Counted from the first letter of the stretch, positions 1 through 8,267 are shown. The stretch is DNA of 64,000 nucleotides from Unio delphinus (GCA_029339505.1 JAQISU010000123.1:1765001-1829000); one strand, 5' to 3'. A program made the numbers and translations. Notes: a model not told the origin generated them from the letters alone.

Positions 1-304
1 CATTGTCATTGAAATCAATTCATTCATTGTTCACCTATAATCTATTGTTATGTGTTTGTCGGTTGTAACCGTTGAGCGCGCTGCTTGATGTATAAAACAC
101 CAAGGGGGTTCAAAACGGTGAATGTGTGCAGTCGTCATTCATTATATATAATCATAATCACCTATAATCGCATTAAGCTTCTGGGTATACTAAGATGATC
201 AACACCTTAGTGTATCCAGAATTCATTTTGAAATACTTTTAAAGAATTTTCATACTTTGTATTTAAAATACTTTGCATTTAAACAAATATATTTTTATAT
301 ATAT
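1..304. other. Noncoding region upstream of gene A in element 1
   Basis: AT-rich, no credible ORF. It holds a 16-bp-arm imperfect hairpin at 179-194/206-221 and two short palindromic units, ATACTTTGTAT at 252-262 and AAATACTTTGCATTT at 266-280, belonging to the palindrome family seen through this element. An AT-rich stretch at 286-304 just before the gene A start could hold a TATA-like promoter, but this is inference. Confidence 0.5.
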
Positions 305-694
305 ATGAATATTGAAAATCTCAAATTGATTATTATTGAAATCAATAAGTTGAAGGATCAAAATGTAAAATTATGTTCAGGTTTGGATTGTGATCAAATT
401 ATGACCAATTTCGAGGATATACAATTTGCAGAACAGACAGGAAAATATGTTCTATCTAAGAAATATTTTTTAATCAAAAATATCCAAAAGCTTATACGTG
501 AGAGTTTAGTAAATACTGAAGATGTTAATGTCTTCGTACCATTATGTAGCATCGTTGAACGTGTACGTAAGCAATTAGGATTAGAATATGAACAAAAGAG
601 ACTTATTAATTGTAAAGTGAGACAATTAAAAATGTTAATGGAAAACTCTGAAGGTGATGAGCCCACGCGTAGAGAGCCTCCCTTGTTTGTATAA
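305..694 (+). CDS. Polinton gene A, conserved unknown protein (about 129 aa)
   Basis: I do not recognise this family. The ATG at 305 is preferred over the upstream one at 257 because the protein then starts MNIENLK, aligning with the start of the homologue in element 2 (31982-32308). Shared features are an N-terminal IEIxKLKxQNxKL helix, a central KYxLxKKYxLIKxIQxxIRxSL helix and VFVPLxxIVExxRKxLGxEYE. It looks entirely helical, with no cysteines in a metal-binding pattern, no signal peptide and no TM segment. It is the first gene of the virion module in both copies, which suggests a structural or assembly role, but that is inference only. The C-terminal tail in this copy is longer than in element 2. 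Confidence 0.75.
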   Translation: MNIENLKLIIIEINKLKDQNVKLCSGLDCDQIMTNFEDIQFAEQTGKYVLSKKYFLIKNIQKLIRESLVNTEDVNVFVPLCSIVERVRKQLGLEYEQKRLINCKVRQLKMLMENSEGDEPTRREPPLFV

Positions 695-814
695 CCAGTA
701 CGGTATGAGGAAGTAAAATTATGTGTGTGTAACAACAAGGAAGTATTAAAATGATTTGCATTTTTTAGTTAGTGATTTCTTTCGAAATGATTTGCAATGA
801 AATGCTTTGCAAAG

Positions 815-829
815 AAATGCTTTGCATTT
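815..829. repeat. Short palindrome AAATGCTTTGCATTT before gene B
   Basis: A perfect 6-bp-arm inverted repeat around TTT, preceded at 785-814 by imperfect copies of the same motif. It lies between genes A and B and belongs to the covarying palindrome family of this element. Function unknown; a hairpin in the transcript is possible. Confidence 0.7.
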
Positions 830-854
830 GAAAATTAGTGATACTCTTTTAATA

Positions 855-1943
855 ATGATAGGACAATCATTAACTACACGGAACACTAAAGAAAGACTTG
901 AAGCTCTTAAGAAAATATTACCCCTTCGTGATAGAATCCGTGAAAAACTTCAACAACGGCAATCAATGGCCACCGACTTCACAGAGGATACAGAACAACT
1001 CTTCAAACCGGTTGTCAAGGCAACTACAGATGTGAAAACAGCAACTGAACGGGCGATATACGGAGATGTCCCTAAAGAAGGTCCTAGAACAGAGAAGCCT
1101 CTTCTCCCTGTGTTGGAGAAAATAGCAAAACGAACTAAACAAACGAAACAAGCTGTACAAATACTTCCAGGTGAAATCGCAGGGGAGATGGAACTACAAC
1201 GACAGCAAGAACGAGAAGAACGAGAAGAACTACAACGACAGCAAGAACAAGAAGAAGAAGAAGAAGAAGAAGAACAAGAAGGCGCAGTTTCCACTTCTCG
1301 TGGTGTTTCCTTTATAGACAAATTCACTCCGATGGGTATAATAGAAATAAAACAATTTCAATTAATGAAACCCAACGATTATATCGCCTTTGGTGATTTT
1401 GCTGTTCAAAGTTATTATTCAAGAGAACGTTTTTTGAAGGACGAGTATAAAAAGAGTAAAATATCACGACCTGACTGGGTTGATTGGTTGTTTAAAGTGA
1501 ATCAAAGTATTGATCGTTTAAAAAAGGAAAAACTAGAGTATAAAATGTTTATGAGAGGAATTGAAGATTATGACATACAACAACAACAAGAAGAAGAAGA
1601 AAAGCAGCAAGAACAACAAAGAAAAAGAGAAGAAAAAACTAAGAAAAAAACCGGAAAGGGATATTCACCTATGGATTTTCACTCTAGTGTTGGAAACTCT
1701 AGTGTTGGAAACTCTTCGAGTGGAAATACAAGTATTTCTTGCCCTGGTAATATTCTCGGTGATATATCCCGATTAGAAGTACTTGTAGGAGGAAAACGAG
1801 CCGGAAATAACTCACTGGAAATAATCAATGAAGCAGCTGATATCTGTAGGAGATTATTTCAAGGTGGTATCATGGATATTGCAACATATAGAGATTTCAT
1901 TGAGGAGTTAGCCGAAAATTCTCATGGTTATCATAGCGATTAG
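855..1943 (+). CDS. Polinton gene B, charged low-complexity protein (about 362 aa)
   Basis: The ATG at 855 is chosen because LTTRxxxERLxAxKK...RDxxRxKLQQRQS from there aligns with the N terminus of the homologue in element 2 (start 31744); an in-frame ATG at 807 has no counterpart. The protein has a helical N terminus, an E/Q/R-rich low-complexity middle (about residues 130-155 and again 250-280), and a conserved C-terminal domain with DISRLEVLVGGKRAGNNS and NEAADICRRLF. Before that domain is a Ser/Gly/Asn-rich insert (about 1680-1750) built from short DNA palindromes and reduced in element 2. LVGGK fits the (M/I/L)xGG-x site of adenain-type proteases, so it may be cleaved during maturation. 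Function unknown; possibly scaffold or core protein. Confidence 0.75.
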   Translation: MIGQSLTTRNTKERLEALKKILPLRDRIREKLQQRQSMATDFTEDTEQLFKPVVKATTDVKTATERAIYGDVPKEGPRTEKPLLPVLEKIAKRTKQTKQAVQILPGEIAGEMELQRQQEREEREELQRQQEQEEEEEEEEQEGAVSTSRGVSFIDKFTPMGIIEIKQFQLMKPNDYIAFGDFAVQSYYSRERFLKDEYKKSKISRPDWVDWLFKVNQSIDRLKKEKLEYKMFMRGIEDYDIQQQQEEEEKQQEQQRKREEKTKKKTGKGYSPMDFHSSVGNSSVGNSSSGNTSISCPGNILGDISRLEVLVGGKRAGNNSLEIINEAADICRRLFQGGIMDIATYRDFIEELAENSHGYHSD

Positions 1944-1951
1944 ATAATTGG

Positions 1952-1997
1952 AAACACTAGCATTTGGAAACACTAGTGTTAGAAGTATAATACTTCT
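1952..1997. repeat. Palindrome cluster between genes B and C
   Basis: Three consecutive units: AAACACTAGCATTT (imperfect), AACACTAGTGTT at 1969-1980 (perfect) and AGAAGTATAATACTTCT (7-bp arms). It occupies almost the whole B-C spacer, immediately before the gene C start at 2007. Confidence 0.75.
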
Positions 1998-2006
1998 ATA
2001 TAGAGA

Positions 2007-2498
2007 ATGATCATACACTACAACCATGATAAACCAACTAACGTCTACGTGGTAAACTCACGATTACCAAAATACCGAGTATACTATGGAGATGGTCTCG
2101 GTAATACTATAATGGGATTATTTTCAAGAATGGCTCCAAAAGTGGCTCCATTTGCAAAACAGGCAGCAATGAAAGCAATTGATGTTATCCGAGATAAGGG
2201 TATTAACACTGTTGGTGATCTTGCTAGTAAGGCATTTTCAGCCGCTCGGGATAAACTAACAGCGCTAGTGAAATCACGAAGAAATTTTTCAAAACCTGGA
2301 AATGCTAGCATTAGAAACACTAGTGTTTCTGGAATGACTTCACTACCATCTACTGCAGTAATGCCTACACAGGTTAGTAAAATAATAAATAACGCCATGG
2401 ATAAAAAACTACAATCATTAATGACTAACGCCCAGGATAATATAACAGCAAATATGATAGCGGGAAGTGGCTTACGACAAAGTCGTCGTCGTCGGTGA
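2007..2498 (+). CDS. pVI/pX-like minor virion protein (gene C, 163 aa)
   Basis: Homologous to 30315-30746 in element 2. After a YYGDGLG motif comes an amphipathic Ala/Lys-rich region (about residues 32-85, FSRMAPKVAPFAKQAAMKAI), then a linker and a basic tail ending in RRRR. The conserved IAGSG near the C terminus fits the adenain cleavage consensus (M/I/L)xGx-G. In adenoviruses and Polinton relatives, such small amphipathic and basic precursors lie inside the capsid and are cut by the protease, some acting on membranes during entry; the assignment rests on composition and context. This copy has an extra stretch of about 18 residues (GNASIRNTSVSG) encoded by two adjacent DNA palindromes at 2301-2330 that is missing from the homologue. 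Confidence 0.7.
   Translation: MIIHYNHDKPTNVYVVNSRLPKYRVYYGDGLGNTIMGLFSRMAPKVAPFAKQAAMKAIDVIRDKGINTVGDLASKAFSAARDKLTALVKSRRNFSKPGNASIRNTSVSGMTSLPSTAVMPTQVSKIINNAMDKKLQSLMTNAQDNITANMIAGSGLRQSRRRR
2301..2330. repeat. Two palindromes inside gene C
   Basis: AATGCTAGCATT (2301-2312, perfect) is directly followed by AGAAACACTAGTGTTTCT (2313-2330, perfect 18-bp palindrome). Both are in frame inside gene C and coincide with an insertion relative to the element 2 homologue. Confidence 0.85.
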
Positions 2499-2949
2499 AT
2501 AATATTTTCTCAAAAATCATCACTAGAATTGCTAGCATTTCTTATACTTGTATTAGAAACACTTGTGTTAGAAACGCTTGCGTTTTTGGTTATATTTATT
2601 TGGACAGGATTTCCAATTGTTATAGTTATTGAAATACTTGTATTTTCTGAATTTTCGATGGTTTCAGTAGAAATGCTAGTATTAGAAACACTAATGTTTC
2701 TGGTTATTTGAATAGGATTCTCAGTTGTTATAGTTATTGAAAGATTTGTATTTCCGATTTGATCTTCGTTATCTAGATTTGTTTTCATCAGCAACATTAT
2801 TAATATACCCAACTAAATAATTAATTTAACATAATATTATTTTTTTTTATTTTTAATTCTGTATTTTGCATCGATTTTGAGTGATTTCACCTCTCAGAAA
2901 TGCTAGCGTTTCCGATTTCTAATTTAGACCAACGGGTATATAATAAAAA
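2499..2949. repeat. Palindrome-rich spacer between gene C and major capsid gene
   Basis: A 450-bp spacer where element 2 has only about 50 bp. It holds at least seven palindrome units, such as AACACTTGTGTT (2558-2569), AAACGCTTGCGTTT (2572-2585), AAATACTTGTATTT (2632-2645) and AGAAACACTAATGTTTCT (2684-2701), with another at 2897-2912. A stretch of about 50 bp is repeated with a period near 105 bp (about 2599 and 2704). Open frames here on both strands encode Asn/Ser/Thr repeats that follow from the palindromes; I do not call a gene. Confidence 0.75.
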
Positions 2950-4359
2950 ATGTTCAAACAGAACCCTGATGTTGCATTCGACATGGAAGCCCCAGTACTT
3001 AAAGATGATTCTGTACGTGATTATCAATTTTTTGCTTATCACGCAGTGCAACCTGATCTTCGGTCACGAATTGAACTTCAAGTTCATGATACTAGTAAAT
3101 ACTTTTTACCCGCTGAAGCCTTTATTGAAGTCGAAGGTGAACTCGTAACAGCTGCTGATACTCCTGCGGTACCAGCGCCATATCCAGCCGGTACTCAAGT
3201 CGGTTTTGTCAATAATGGTATCATGGCGTTATTTGAAAGTGCAAGATATCTCATTGATGGAAAGGAAATTGAGTCGATAGAACGTGATGTTGATGTAGCA
3301 ACAACAATACTAGGGCTAGCAAGATATTCCGACGATTATACAAGATCAGCCGGTCCCTCTATGATGTTTGCAAAGGATATTAAAAATACCACTGGGAAAA
3401 ATCCATTTGTTGTAGGAAGACCAAATGATCGTGCTGGTGCTCCTGCTGGTATCGAGGATATGATTATAAACGCTGATCCTAATTTCAATCTAGGAGCTGC
3501 AACACGTATGTCAATGTTGGAAGGGGGACGCAGATCATTTTCATGCGCGATTCCACTACATCATATATTTGGATTCTGTAGAAATATCCGAAAAGTTATC
3601 TATGGAGCGAAACATACTATAGCGGTTGTGCGAAAGGGTACTGACAATGATGCAATTTGGAGGATTCCAGCAGATCCTGCAAACCCAAATGCTGATGCCG
3701 GTAAAGTCATTTTAACAAAACTATCACTCTGGATGCCAGTGCTGACTCCATCGTTGTCAACAGAACCACGTTTACTATCATTTATGGATCAAGGGGGGAA
3801 GAGATTATTAAGTTGGCTAACAATGAGTACAGATATTGTACAATCAACTGTTAACGGCATATTTACGTGGAACCTGGCATCAAAACAGGGTATTTCAGCT
3901 CCACGTCATATATTTATTGCGTTACAGGATACGACGAGAATTGGAAATCAACTCTCCTCCCATATGATATTTGATCGATTAGGTGTTAATGAAGTCTCGC
4001 TGAGAATAAACGGACAACAAGAACCATCCGAGGATATACAACTTAATTACGGTCAAAACCATATTGCACGAGTTTATCATCGATTGCTGTCGTATATGGG
4101 ACGTGATCAAAATGTCGATACTGGTCTACAAATATCACAGTTGGATTTTAGTACTCTTTATCCAATTTATTACTTTTCGTTGGAACATCTTGACTTAATG
4201 AGACAGTCCGTCGTTGATATACATTTCCGAGCTCGTGTACTTCGTGGTGCTATCCCTGAATATAGAGCTATTGCTGTTATTCTCAGTGATAAATCAATGC
4301 TACTCGAAGGTGTTGGTGGACGAATGAGACTAGTAGATGCACCAGTGGAAAATCTTTAA
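2950..4359 (+). CDS. MCP: Major capsid protein, double jelly-roll type (469 aa)
   Basis: Strongly conserved with 28843-30261 (472 aa), the best conserved of the virion genes. The sequence resembles the Polinton major capsid family: an N-terminal segment, then VGFVNNGIMALFESARYLID, followed by GLARYSDDYTRSAG and FSCAIPLHHIFGFC. The second half contains LSLWMPVLTP and a C-terminal YFSLEHLDLMRQSVVDI. In Polintons and adenovirus-like viruses, trimers of a double jelly-roll protein form the hexons of the icosahedral shell. It lies between the pVI-like and pX-like genes, as in element 2. LEGVG near the C terminus fits the protease consensus. No frameshift. The fold is inferred from family resemblance and length. 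Confidence 0.85.
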   Translation: MFKQNPDVAFDMEAPVLKDDSVRDYQFFAYHAVQPDLRSRIELQVHDTSKYFLPAEAFIEVEGELVTAADTPAVPAPYPAGTQVGFVNNGIMALFESARYLIDGKEIESIERDVDVATTILGLARYSDDYTRSAGPSMMFAKDIKNTTGKNPFVVGRPNDRAGAPAGIEDMIINADPNFNLGAATRMSMLEGGRRSFSCAIPLHHIFGFCRNIRKVIYGAKHTIAVVRKGTDNDAIWRIPADPANPNADAGKVILTKLSLWMPVLTPSLSTEPRLLSFMDQGGKRLLSWLTMSTDIVQSTVNGIFTWNLASKQGISAPRHIFIALQDTTRIGNQLSSHMIFDRLGVNEVSLRINGQQEPSEDIQLNYGQNHIARVYHRLLSYMGRDQNVDTGLQISQLDFSTLYPIYYFSLEHLDLMRQSVVDIHFRARVLRGAIPEYRAIAVILSDKSMLLEGVGGRMRLVDAPVENL

Positions 4360-4369
4360 TTGAATTTAG

Positions 4370-4401
4370 AAATGCTTGCATTGAAAATTGCAAAGCAATT
4401 T
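4370..4401. repeat. Palindromes between capsid and pX-like genes
   Basis: AAATGCTTGCATT at about 4370-4382 followed by a 7-bp-arm hairpin AAATTGC/GCAATTT with loop AAA (4385-4401), in the spacer between the capsid stop (4359) and the pX-like start (4429). Confidence 0.7.
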
Positions 4402-4428
4402 GAATTTAGAATCAATCTGTTTTGTATA

Positions 4429-4890
4429 ATGTCGTATAGTAATATCAATGTTACGTTGACACCTGGTCAGCTAAAAAAATTACAATCCAAATCAGCTAAG
4501 CAATGTGGAACCACAATAACGCTGAAACCTAATCAAATGAATGGCGGAGGGAATAAACTATCGCTGACGAAAACTCAGGTTAATCATTTTAATAAAGCGC
4601 TGAAAGAAAAAAAGGGAGTTCAGGTTACTCTTTCTACGAGCGCGATTAAAAATATGGAAAAGACTGGTGGTATATTCCCGTTGTTAGGGTTGATTCCAGG
4701 GTTGATTGCCGCAGCAGCCCCAGCGGTAGCGAAGGCAGCAGCATTAGGAGCTATTGGTACCGCAGCAGGAATGGCATTGAAAAAGGCAACTGGAAAGGGG
4801 TATAAAAAAAAAGGAAAGGGTCTAAGACTACCAGGAACCCCGAGTTCATGGTACAGCGGAAAAGGTCTTCGAATTCCAGGAACGATATAG
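4429..4890 (+). CDS. pX-like virion protein with hydrophobic segment (153 aa)
   Basis: The start at 4429 (MSYSNINVTL) matches the start of the homologue at 28794; the open frame extends upstream to 4360 without conservation. Order: an N-terminal Lys/Gln-rich region (LTPGQLKKLQ), a second KLSLTxxQ repeat, a strongly hydrophobic Ala-rich stretch (FPLLGLIPGLIAAAAPAVAK, about residues 82-115), then a Lys/Gly-rich basic tail with GLRLPGTP and GLRIPGTI repeats. Small Gly/Lys tails next to a hydrophobic helix are typical of adenovirus pX/pVI-like precursors in Polinton relatives. MNGGG fits the adenain consensus and is MTGGA in element 2. Its end overlaps the longer version of the protease frame. 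Role inferred: internal virion protein, possibly membrane-active. Confidence 0.7.
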   Translation: MSYSNINVTLTPGQLKKLQSKSAKQCGTTITLKPNQMNGGGNKLSLTKTQVNHFNKALKEKKGVQVTLSTSAIKNMEKTGGIFPLLGLIPGLIAAAAPAVAKAAALGAIGTAAGMALKKATGKGYKKKGKGLRLPGTPSSWYSGKGLRIPGTI

Positions 4891-4910
4891 TTCGGGAATC
4901 TGCGATTCCT

Positions 4911-5339
4911 ATGTCCAATTTTGATTTAATTGATACCGCTAAAAAATTAAAAATAAAAAATTTCAGAGGGGTTTTTATGAGAGATCAGTTACCGGCACAA
5001 CCAAATGATGTTGAAACCGGTATTATTAATTTAGATAACAGCTCCGGACCTGGAACTCACTGGGTTGCATACGCGATTGATCCACGTGGGATTATTTATT
5101 TTGACTCATATGGATTAGCGCCGCCGAAAGAATTTATGCGTTATATAAAAGATTTTCCAATGAAGACTTGGTATTCTACGTTACCAACACAAACAATGCT
5201 TGATCCACCAATATGTGGTAATGAAGTATTAAACGTACTTGATGCTATATCCAAAAGATTTTCGAAACCACCTCATATAGTAGTAAATGAGTATACTAGC
5301 GGTAGAAACGCTAGCGGTCATTGGATTGAAAATCCATAG
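4911..5339 (+). CDS. PRO: Adenain-type cysteine protease (maturation protease)
   Basis: The frame is open from an ATG at 4848, but conservation with element 2 begins at MSNFDL, so 4911 is preferred; the upstream part overlaps the pX-like gene. The catalytic set is visible: His in GTHWVAYA, an acidic residue in YFDSYG and Cys in PPICGNEVLNVL, with the His-Asp-Cys spacing of C5-family (adenain) proteases. These process capsid precursors in adenoviruses, Polintons and virophages. It is about 142 residues long, shorter than adenovirus adenain (about 200). Likely substrates are neighbours carrying (M/I/L)xGx-G or (M/I/L)xGG-x sites. The last residues (GRNASGHW) include a palindrome-derived sequence absent from element 2. 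Confidence 0.88.
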   Translation: MSNFDLIDTAKKLKIKNFRGVFMRDQLPAQPNDVETGIINLDNSSGPGTHWVAYAIDPRGIIYFDSYGLAPPKEFMRYIKDFPMKTWYSTLPTQTMLDPPICGNEVLNVLDAISKRFSKPPHIVVNEYTSGRNASGHWIENP

Positions 5340-5369
5340 GATTTAAATGATAAAAAGATTTCTATAATA

Positions 5370-6398
5370 ATGATTGATATTTGGGGACGACCTTTATCAT
5401 CGCTGAAGAAACCTGATAATGGAGTTGAAACCGTTGATAACAAGGATGTTAAAAAATTAATCGAAGATGAAATAGCCGAAATATTAAACCTAACAAATGT
5501 TGATCCCGGTGAAATAGTTGTATTTCAAGATCGTCAGGGTAAGTTGAAAAGTAGTAATATCTCTCTTAATGATATTTTGGTTAAACAACGAGACGCAGCA
5601 AAGGATACTATAGCGTTATTTTCTGATGGGGGTAAACTCAAACCAGGTGTACTTGTTTCAACAATTACGGATAAATTAGCAACATATGATAACACGGTGA
5701 ATTCATTGAAATCGCTTAATGATAAGTATGATGATCATATAGTTGTATTTGACCAGTTTAGTGAAACACAAAGAAATACAATTAACAAAATTGACAAACC
5801 CATACTAGAATTTTTTGGAAATCCACCGGTGACTGAACCAAAACTCACCGTAATAAAAGATTCTATATTAGAACTAGCAACTCTTCAATCCGAATATGAA
5901 AAACACACTAAACTATTTACGACGTTTCGTAAAAACCTCATAGATAAATTTATTGGGAGCTCATTTGATAAAATTGAAATAACACTTCCCGATATTAAAA
6001 AATCCATCGATGAACTTAAAACATTCAACAACGCAATAAGGGATGATGCAATGAGAATGATAAGCGTTGTTGAAAAAGTAAAAATTCCTCATGATAAATC
6101 TATCGTCAACAACGTAGTACACACGATTCAACACGGATCATATACGTGGACTCCCACAAACAACAAACTAGATATCACCGCAACCGTAAAGGGTATTTAT
6201 CGATTAACAATAATATCACCGACTCAGTTTGATATATCATCAAGTAGTTCATCTGGAGTCAATAATACGATATCAACGATCATCGACAAAGGAACAACTG
6301 AACTATTCACGATAACGACTACAGATAGAAATCTAGCCAGGGTTTCAGTAACGTGGTACGTAGAATTCGTAGTGGATTTAAGTAAACAGTTAAATTAA
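5370..6398 (+). CDS. Fibre-like coiled-coil virion protein (342 aa)
   Basis: Homologue at 26916-27762. It starts MIDIWGRPL, followed by a conserved segment with EIVVFQDRQGKLKSS (about residues 48-65), a long heptad-like helical stalk (about 70-240) and a C-terminal beta-rich domain of about 100 residues (LDITATVKGIYRLT, then a Ser-rich loop, then VSVTWYVEFV). An N-terminal anchor, coiled-coil stalk and beta-sandwich head is the layout of viral fibres, so a vertex fibre or host-attachment role is plausible; no family match is claimed. The stalk is about 60 residues longer here than in element 2. It lies between the protease and the two-TM gene. Confidence 0.6.
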   Translation: MIDIWGRPLSSLKKPDNGVETVDNKDVKKLIEDEIAEILNLTNVDPGEIVVFQDRQGKLKSSNISLNDILVKQRDAAKDTIALFSDGGKLKPGVLVSTITDKLATYDNTVNSLKSLNDKYDDHIVVFDQFSETQRNTINKIDKPILEFFGNPPVTEPKLTVIKDSILELATLQSEYEKHTKLFTTFRKNLIDKFIGSSFDKIEITLPDIKKSIDELKTFNNAIRDDAMRMISVVEKVKIPHDKSIVNNVVHTIQHGSYTWTPTNNKLDITATVKGIYRLTIISPTQFDISSSSSSGVNNTISTIIDKGTTELFTITTTDRNLARVSVTWYVEFVVDLSKQLN

Positions 6399-6422
6399 AA
6401 ATGCTAGCACCTTTAAAATAAA

Positions 6423-6980
6423 ATGACTCCATCATCGAATCAGTATCGCTATGATCAAGTCAAAGAGTTTCAAACTAAACTCAGTTCTCTCTGTGAAGAA
6501 TATCAAATAAAAATCAAAAAATACAAACGAAGAATAACCACAGTTGATATCACCGTGTACTCGGTGTCAGGAGTAATCACTGCTGCTGGAATAATACTAT
6601 CTTCGGTTACAATGATTGCTCCGGTCGTAGTTCCAATCGCTATTTCCGCAGTGGCTACAATTGCTGGTATATTAACTGGGATCACAAAAAAACTATCATC
6701 ATGTAGCCAGAGTAAACTACATGATTATTTAATTAAATATCATATTGCATCTGCCGGTTACTCGCAATTATCCTCGTTGATATCATCGTCGTTGGATGAC
6801 ACAACAATATCAGATAGCGAATTTTCAACTATGGCTCAATTGTATAAATCAACAATGCTGAAATTAGAGCAGAATAATAATAATAATGTCGTCGCAAGAA
6901 CTACTTCAACAAATAGTAACAAATACAACACCGGTGAAAACAAGCACGATATCAATAACCTCAACACGTCCCGAATTTAG
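6423..6980 (+). CDS. Two-TM membrane protein, SLATT-like layout (185 aa)
   Basis: Homologue at 26238-26885. An N-terminal helix leads into a basic KIKKYKRRITTVD motif, then two hydrophobic segments (about residues 43-82) separated by a short turn, then ITKKLSSCSQSKLHDY and a cytosolic helical region with a SSLDDTTISDSEFSTM segment. A basic N-terminal helix, two TM helices and a helical tail with an acidic turn is the layout of SLATT-type two-TM proteins; this is inference from pattern, not a sequence match. It could also be a virion membrane or lysis protein. Its last 95 bp overlap the next gene, an overlap also present in element 2. Confidence 0.6.
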   Translation: MTPSSNQYRYDQVKEFQTKLSSLCEEYQIKIKKYKRRITTVDITVYSVSGVITAAGIILSSVTMIAPVVVPIAISAVATIAGILTGITKKLSSCSQSKLHDYLIKYHIASAGYSQLSSLISSSLDDTTISDSEFSTMAQLYKSTMLKLEQNNNNNVVARTTSTNSNKYNTGENKHDINNLNTSRI

Positions 6981-8223
6981 TGTTAATTTTCCAATTCCTG
7001 TTCCCGTGAGCGAGATCGCGCTAGCAAAACTACGAGTATATCATAGCTGGCCTAATATCAGATCGGTAGCATTTGGTGGTCAACAACCGAATAATTCCTT
7101 GGTATTTGCAAACAAGAATCGTGAAGACGGAACACCAGATTGGCAGGTTGTTTCTATACCAACTGGGTCATATCAAATCGAACAGATCAATGCTGAATTT
7201 CAACGAAGAATAAAATCTCTCACTGGAAAAGAATCAAAAATCGCTATAACAGTTCATGAACCAACACTATCATCTGCTATCGAGATAAATACAGAAGGAT
7301 ACGTTGTAGATATTTATCAGAGTTCTATAAGATCCGTGTTAGGATGGCCTGAATTACCACCGGATAACTCACGAGAAAATTCGAAGGATTTTCCACCCGA
7401 ACCTAAGAAATCCGATTATATCACAGACAAGATGAAACCTGATAATCCAATAAAAAGTTATCAAGATTTTTCTCCCAAATTTATAGGATACGACAATAAA
7501 AATAATATGATATTTTACACCCACCTAATCAAAGAAAACTTAACAGCGATGAATAATGATTTTTCATTATTGTTAATATCCATCAAATCCAGCTCTCTCA
7601 CCAAAAACGAGTTTATTAGTGTAGTACAAACAGGTAACAAAATCATCAACGATATGGAAACATTTCATACGCAAATTATTCAACAAGTATTAATGAGTGA
7701 AATTTATAAAGAAGTGTTTGCGGTAGAATTCAATATCCCAAAAGAGGATATTCAAACATCTAAAATCCCTGGATATAACCCGGATAAACTAAAGAAACAA
7801 CTTGACGATGCTATTGATATTGGGTTCAAAAGAATCCACGATAATTGGAAAAAATTAAAGAATTCTACAGAAAATATTCTGAAATACAATAATGATCCAG
7901 AAGGCGGCGGTAGACATATTGCTCCGAACAATGTGAATATTTCAACGGTGATTGCGCTCAATTTAGTATGTGACGTTATCGAAGGAAATTATCAAATAAA
8001 TCTCGAACAATCAAATCAAGCTCAGCAAGGATATATTTTATATTCATTTGCACCAACGGCTCCTCCAGGATTTCTAATTATTGAAGACCCAACTAATCTA
8101 GTCTATATGCGATGTCATAATAATTTGTTAACGAGAATTAATTTCAAACTCACTGACCAATCTAATAATCTGATTGATTTACGAGGTGAGGTTTTACAAA
8201 TTAGTTTGTTTGTGAAATCTTAA
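6886..8223 (+). CDS. Penton-like minor capsid protein (445 aa)
   Basis: Homologue at 25041-26431, where it is frameshifted. The N-terminal part has IALAKLRVYHSWPNI, SIPTGSYQIEQIN and a VVDIYQSSIRSVLGW motif; the middle is helical; the C-terminal part has VIALNLVCDVIEGNYQ, YSFAPTAPPGFLIIE and the ending NLIDLRGEVLQISLF. This set recurs in invertebrate Polinton proteins that I associate with the minor capsid/penton or a vertex protein, but which of these is not decided by the sequence. The ATG at 6886 lies inside the preceding gene, so translation depends on an overlapping start. It is the last gene before the terminal repeat. Confidence 0.65.
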   Translation: MSSQELLQQIVTNTTPVKTSTISITSTRPEFSVNFPIPVPVSEIALAKLRVYHSWPNIRSVAFGGQQPNNSLVFANKNREDGTPDWQVVSIPTGSYQIEQINAEFQRRIKSLTGKESKIAITVHEPTLSSAIEINTEGYVVDIYQSSIRSVLGWPELPPDNSRENSKDFPPEPKKSDYITDKMKPDNPIKSYQDFSPKFIGYDNKNNMIFYTHLIKENLTAMNNDFSLLLISIKSSSLTKNEFISVVQTGNKIINDMETFHTQIIQQVLMSEIYKEVFAVEFNIPKEDIQTSKIPGYNPDKLKKQLDDAIDIGFKRIHDNWKKLKNSTENILKYNNDPEGGGRHIAPNNVNISTVIALNLVCDVIEGNYQINLEQSNQAQQGYILYSFAPTAPPGFLIIEDPTNLVYMRCHNNLLTRINFKLTDQSNNLIDLRGEVLQISLFVKS

Positions 8224-8267
8224 GGACTTGATCAAATATTTAGTTAGTAAAAATCGAAGATTTTCAT

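Noticed and set aside
394..738. 114-codon minus-strand ORF opposite gene A
   Set aside because: Antisense shadow of gene A, which is conserved in both elements.
2510..2812. Minus-strand 100-codon ORF rich in Asn/Ser/Thr
   Set aside because: Its repeats follow directly from the palindromes in this spacer, which are open on both strands; element 2 has no counterpart.
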